Origin: an uncultured Elusimicrobia bacterium | GTDB taxonomy: Bacteria > Elusimicrobiota > Elusimicrobia > Elusimicrobiales > Elusimicrobiaceae | Length of the DNA stretch: 6,942 nt | Assembly: GCA_947164805.1 (NCBI GenBank) | Contig: CAMUXX010000048.1 | Coordinates: forward strand, 1 to 6,942 | Reading direction: 5' to 3' | Part shown: in pieces, positions 4,618 through 6,942 of the stretch | Numbering within the stretch: the first letter of the stretch is position 1 | How the letters are laid out: the number at the start of each line of letters is the position of its first letter | The notes under the pieces: generated by a model | The model's input: only the letters and a program-made list of their open reading frames with translations | The model's database searches: none | What the model was told of the DNA's origin: nothing | Translations under genes and position numbers: made by a program

Positions 4618-4716
4618 ATGATAATTACCACTACGACAATTAATGAGGGTTGAGTATATTATAATAAAATGAAAAACTTCTGCAACAGTTTGTTAATTTA
4701 TAAATAACATCAACAC

Positions 4717-4760
4717 AATATCCCCATTTATAAAAACGAATGAGGATATTTAAAATTTTT
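4717..4760 (+). terminator. Possible terminator between converging tilS and cofE-like genes
   Basis: AATATCC (4717-4723) pairs with GGATATT (4744-4750), and CATT (4725-4728) with AATG (4739-4742) across a single mismatch, around a 10-nt loop. On the plus strand the stem is followed by TAAAATTTTTTATT, a fair T-tract. It lies about 120 bp past the tilS stop and its right arm reaches the stop codon of the minus-strand gene. On the minus strand the T-tract is poor. Confidence 0.45.
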
Positions 4761-5448
4761 TATTGATCTCTTTTAAAAAGGGATAGTAAAAATCTTTTTT
4801 GAAGGGATAGCGCATTTCTTTTGCGCGGTTGCTTGAGGTAAATTTTACTTTTGCACCGCGCACAAGAGCAAGCGGGGTTTGATTAGAACACTCCCCCATA
4901 CAAAAACCGGCGGCAGTAGCTAGTGAATCAGCAACATTTACCAAAGTCATTTTAAGCGGGCGGTGGCATAAATCTCTTCTATTTACCAAATTTTCCACGC
5001 CATAAAAACCGCTATAAGCAACTGCTATATTTATAACACCGGAGCGCAAAGGTAAAATAAAACTGTCCGTTAAAATTACGCCCAAATTTTTAATTTTATA
5101 ATATTTAATTAGCCCACGGCGCAAAGTGTCTGCCGTATTATAAGGGTTTTTAGGGAGTAAAATTATTTTATCAAAGGCATTACTTTCATCAATGCCGGCA
5201 TTGGCACAAATTAGGCCTTGCCTGACGGTAAAATAACATAAAGCCGTTTTTTTATAGTAAGAACTTTCTTTTTTGATAAGTTGTAATTTATCCTTTTTAC
5301 TAAAAACCCGGCCTTCCGCAAGGCCTGCAACTTTAGACGACAAACAAATAATATCCCCGTTTTTTAAAGGCGGCAAATGGGTAAATAAAAATTTGTTTAG
5401 GTCATCCCCTTGTTTAAAAATTTTGGTTTTTATTGGTGTAACTTGCAT
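4750..5448 (-). CDS. CofE-like protein (coenzyme F420-0:L-glutamate ligase family)
   Basis: The 232-residue protein follows the CofE fold order: NGDIICLSSKVAGLAEGRV (30-48, like GDIivvtsKivSkaEGR), LICANAGIDESNA (79-91), LLPKNPYNTADTLRRGL, GVILTDSFILPLRSG (123-137, with the TDS metal/nucleotide segment), an RRDLCHRPLKMT segment (157-168) and NVADSLATAAGFCMGE (171-186). CofE adds glutamates to F420-0 using GTP. Several usual glycines differ (AVAYSG for AiGvaG, LPLR for gRPxR, CHR for xGR), so this is a divergent member whose substrate may not be F420. No other F420 gene or F420-dependent enzyme is visible here. The start is ATG 5448, overlapping the hemW stop in TAATG, with GGAG about 8 bases upstream. 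Last gene of the prfB-hemW operon. Family confident, reaction unsure. Confidence 0.82.
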   Translation of the reverse strand: MQVTPIKTKIFKQGDDLNKFLFTHLPPLKNGDIICLSSKVAGLAEGRVFSKKDKLQLIKKESSYYKKTALCYFTVRQGLICANAGIDESNAFDKIILLPKNPYNTADTLRRGLIKYYKIKNLGVILTDSFILPLRSGVINIAVAYSGFYGVENLVNRRDLCHRPLKMTLVNVADSLATAAGFCMGECSNQTPLALVRGAKVKFTSSNRAKEMRYPFKKDFYYPFLKEINKKF

Positions 5449-6539
5449 TAAAACGGCTCCACAAAATATCTGAAAACATTATTGGCAAAATACTTACCTT
5501 CTTCTGATAATTTAAATTTTTTATTTTCTTTAATAATTAACTTTTTATCAAGTAGAATTTCAAATTCTTTACGAAAACATTTAAGCATTTTTTGAGTTGG
5601 TTTAAAACCTTTTAGTAAGCGGAATTTTAGTAAAATTTCTTCACCGACTTTTGCTTTACCGCATAATTTTTCTTTAAACACTATCGGTATTTTATTTTGG
5701 ACTAAACTTTTAATATATTCTTTTACGTCATCGGTATTTTGAAAACGCACCCCCCGCATATAAGATGCCGCCGCTGATCCACAACCCAAATATGCACCGC
5801 CTTGCCAATAATTTATATTATGTTTGCTTTCGTATTTAGGCAAAGAAAAATTAGAAATTTCATAATGAATAAAACCGGCGTTTTGCAAAATATTTTCAGC
5901 GCTTTCAAGCATTTTGCGCGTTAGATTATCATCACACTCATAACCGCTTTTATAAAGAGGGGTACTGACTTCTACTTGCAATCCGTAAACGGAAATATGC
6001 TGCGGTTTCAAAGCAATTAACTGCTTAACGCTTTGCTCAAAGTCTGTTAAAGTTTGGTTTGGAAGCCCGGCAATTAAGTCCACATTAATATTATTAAAAT
6101 ATTTTTTTGCTTGTGTGTAAGTTCTCAAAAATTGCGCGTAATTATGTGCGCGGCCTATTGTTTTTAAGTGTTCATCAAATGTACTTTGAAGTCCTAAACT
6201 AAGACGGTTTACCCCCAATTTTTTAAGCAATCTAATTTTGGATAAAGTTAAACTTTCTGGATTTGCCTCAAAAGTAATTTCCTTAAAATTTTTATAACAA
6301 GAATAAATGCTGTTAAATAAAATTTTAATTTGTGCAGCAGTTAAAAAACTTGGTGTTCCGCCACCAATATATAAAGTTTTTGGATTAAAATTTCTATAAT
6401 GTTTTTTTTGTAACGCAAGTTCTCGTTTTAATGCTTCCAAATAAGGATTGCGCAATCGCCTGATACCTGCAAAAGAAGCAAAATCACAATACACACATTT
6501 AGAAACACAAAAAGGAATATGAATATAAAGCCCTTGCAT
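5448..6539 (-). CDS. hemW: HemW-type radical SAM protein (heme chaperone, HemN-like)
   Basis: The 363-residue protein starts [10 protein letters not shown] and carries the radical SAM cluster Cys11-x3-Cys15-x2-Cys18 followed by D-F. Phe20 replaces the Cys found in true HemN, which marks the HemW group. Further signatures are GGGTPSFL (59-66), FEANPESL (90-97), RLSLGLQS (112-119), NVDLIAGLPNQT (152-163), HYEISNF (225-231) and HNINYWQGGAYLGCGSAAASY (240-260). A C-terminal winged-helix-like HemN_C region follows. HemW binds heme and delivers it to respiratory enzymes; older annotations call it oxygen-independent coproporphyrinogen oxidase, which the Phe20 signature argues against. Its ATG overlaps the prfB stop (TAATG), with AGGT in the end of prfB as the ribosome-binding site, and its own TAATG leads into the CofE-like gene. 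Confidence 0.93.
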   Translation of the reverse strand: MQGLYIHIPFCVSKCVYCDFASFAGIRRLRNPYLEALKRELALQKKHYRNFNPKTLYIGGGTPSFLTAAQIKILFNSIYSCYKNFKEITFEANPESLTLSKIRLLKKLGVNRLSLGLQSTFDEHLKTIGRAHNYAQFLRTYTQAKKYFNNINVDLIAGLPNQTLTDFEQSVKQLIALKPQHISVYGLQVEVSTPLYKSGYECDDNLTRKMLESAENILQNAGFIHYEISNFSLPKYESKHNINYWQGGAYLGCGSAAASYMRGVRFQNTDDVKEYIKSLVQNKIPIVFKEKLCGKAKVGEEILLKFRLLKGFKPTQKMLKCFRKEFEILLDKKLIIKENKKFKLSEEGKYFANNVFRYFVEPF

Positions 6540-6942
6540 TATTTACCTGCTTTGAAATTAAGATAGGCCTCAATAAAACCGTCGATATTGCCATCCATAA
6601 CTCCCTGAATATCGGATGTTTCAAAACCGCTACGTAAATCTTTAACAAGTTGGTAAGGCATAAAAACATAGGAACGTATTTGATGCCCCCAGGCGATATC
6701 GCCCTTTTCGCTGTAATGCTTTTCCATTTCAGAGCGTTTTTTATCAAGTTCCATTTCATAGAGTTTTGCCTTAAGCATTTTTAAAGCGCGTTGCTTATTT
6801 TGAAGTTGGGAACGCTCAACCTGACAGGCAACGACAATACCCGTCGGCTTATGCAAGATGCGGACGGCCGTTTCCACCTTGTTAACATTTTGGCCGCCTG
6901 CACCACCGGAACGGCAAGTGGTAACTTCAATATCACTATCCA
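6539..6942 (-). CDS. prfB: Peptide chain release factor 2, C-terminal part (5' end outside window)
   Basis: The frame is open from the window edge and gives 133 residues to TAA 6541-6539. It contains [20 protein letters not shown] with the universal GGQ peptidyl-tRNA hydrolysis motif, then [67 protein letters not shown]. The W-G-x-Q-I-R-S-Y-V and FIEAYL ending are RF2 features, distinguishing it from RF1. RF2 releases peptides at UAA and UGA. The start, the SPF-like recognition motif and any programmed frameshift site lie outside the window. An ATG at 6877 is internal to the domain and not the start. The gene is first in the visible operon and is coupled to hemW through a TAATG overlap. Confidence 0.95.
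   Translation of the reverse strand, partial: DSDIEVTTCRSGGAGGQNVNKVETAVRILHKPTGIVVACQVERSQLQNKQRALKMLKAKLYEMELDKKRSEMEKHYSEKGDIAWGHQIRSYVFMPYQLVKDLRSGFETSDIQGVMDGNIDGFIEAYLNFKAGK

Noticed and set aside
4618..4653. Eleven-codon frame MIITTTTINEG with four consecutive threonine codons, resembling a thr-operon leader peptide, followed by a hairpin at 4717-4760
   Set aside because: It has no ribosome-binding site, and the next gene in that direction is on the opposite strand, so there is no operon for attenuation to control. Probably chance.
4669..4707. Twelve-codon frame MKNFCNSLLIYK behind a TATAAT at 4660-4665
   Set aside because: No matching -35 box, no ribosome-binding site and no similarity; AT-rich spacer gives such frames readily.
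5273..5473. Plus-strand frame antisense to the CofE-like gene, and minus-strand frame 6499-6759 overlapping prfB and hemW
   Set aside because: Each overlaps well-identified genes in another frame and has no recognisable domain.

Overview
This is an AT-rich bacterial window, densely coded on both strands and made up mostly of translation and tRNA-maintenance genes. UGA is an ordinary stop: an RF2 gene is present. No gene pins the lineage. The overall look (four-cysteine L28, TilS without an obvious C-terminal region, CofE-like protein, tight TAATG junctions) would suit a host-associated or uncultured phylum such as Elusimicrobiota or gut Gastranaerophilales. That is only an impression and should be tested by phylogeny of PrfB, TilS and HemW.

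Layout. Positions 1-411 (+) hold the 3' part of a YrdC/TsaC gene for t6A synthesis. Positions 412-729 are a non-coding stretch with REP-like short hairpins and a long, branched inverted-repeat structure. It is followed by a strong hairpin that terminates the minus-strand rpmB (L28). Upstream of rpmB on the minus strand lie an exported trypsin-like protease without a PDZ domain and, directly before it, tRNA-Thr(UGU). The tRNA promoter is interleaved with the promoter of a divergent plus-strand gene inside an 18-bp-armed inverted repeat. That plus-strand gene encodes a polytopic membrane protein with an HEMLGH motif and appears to be transcribed from its own start codon. A tiny Cys-Gly ORF with a strong ribosome-binding site follows, then a bidirectional terminator shared with the converging pth gene.

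A minus-strand pair (single-domain response regulator, then peptidyl-tRNA hydrolase) overlaps by one base and is divergent from tilS (+). After a 156-bp convergent gap comes a three-gene minus-strand operon: prfB (partial, running off the window), hemW and a CofE-like amide ligase. Both junctions are TAATG stop/start overlaps.

Functionally, TsaC and TilS modify tRNAs, Pth recycles peptidyl-tRNA, L28 belongs to the large ribosomal subunit and RF2 ends translation. The tRNA-Thr(UGU) carries A37, so it is a predicted t6A substrate. The least explained items are the HEMLGH membrane protein with its symmetric divergent promoter, the 541-712 structured element, the CofE-like protein with no other F420 gene in view, and the Cys-Gly micro-ORF.
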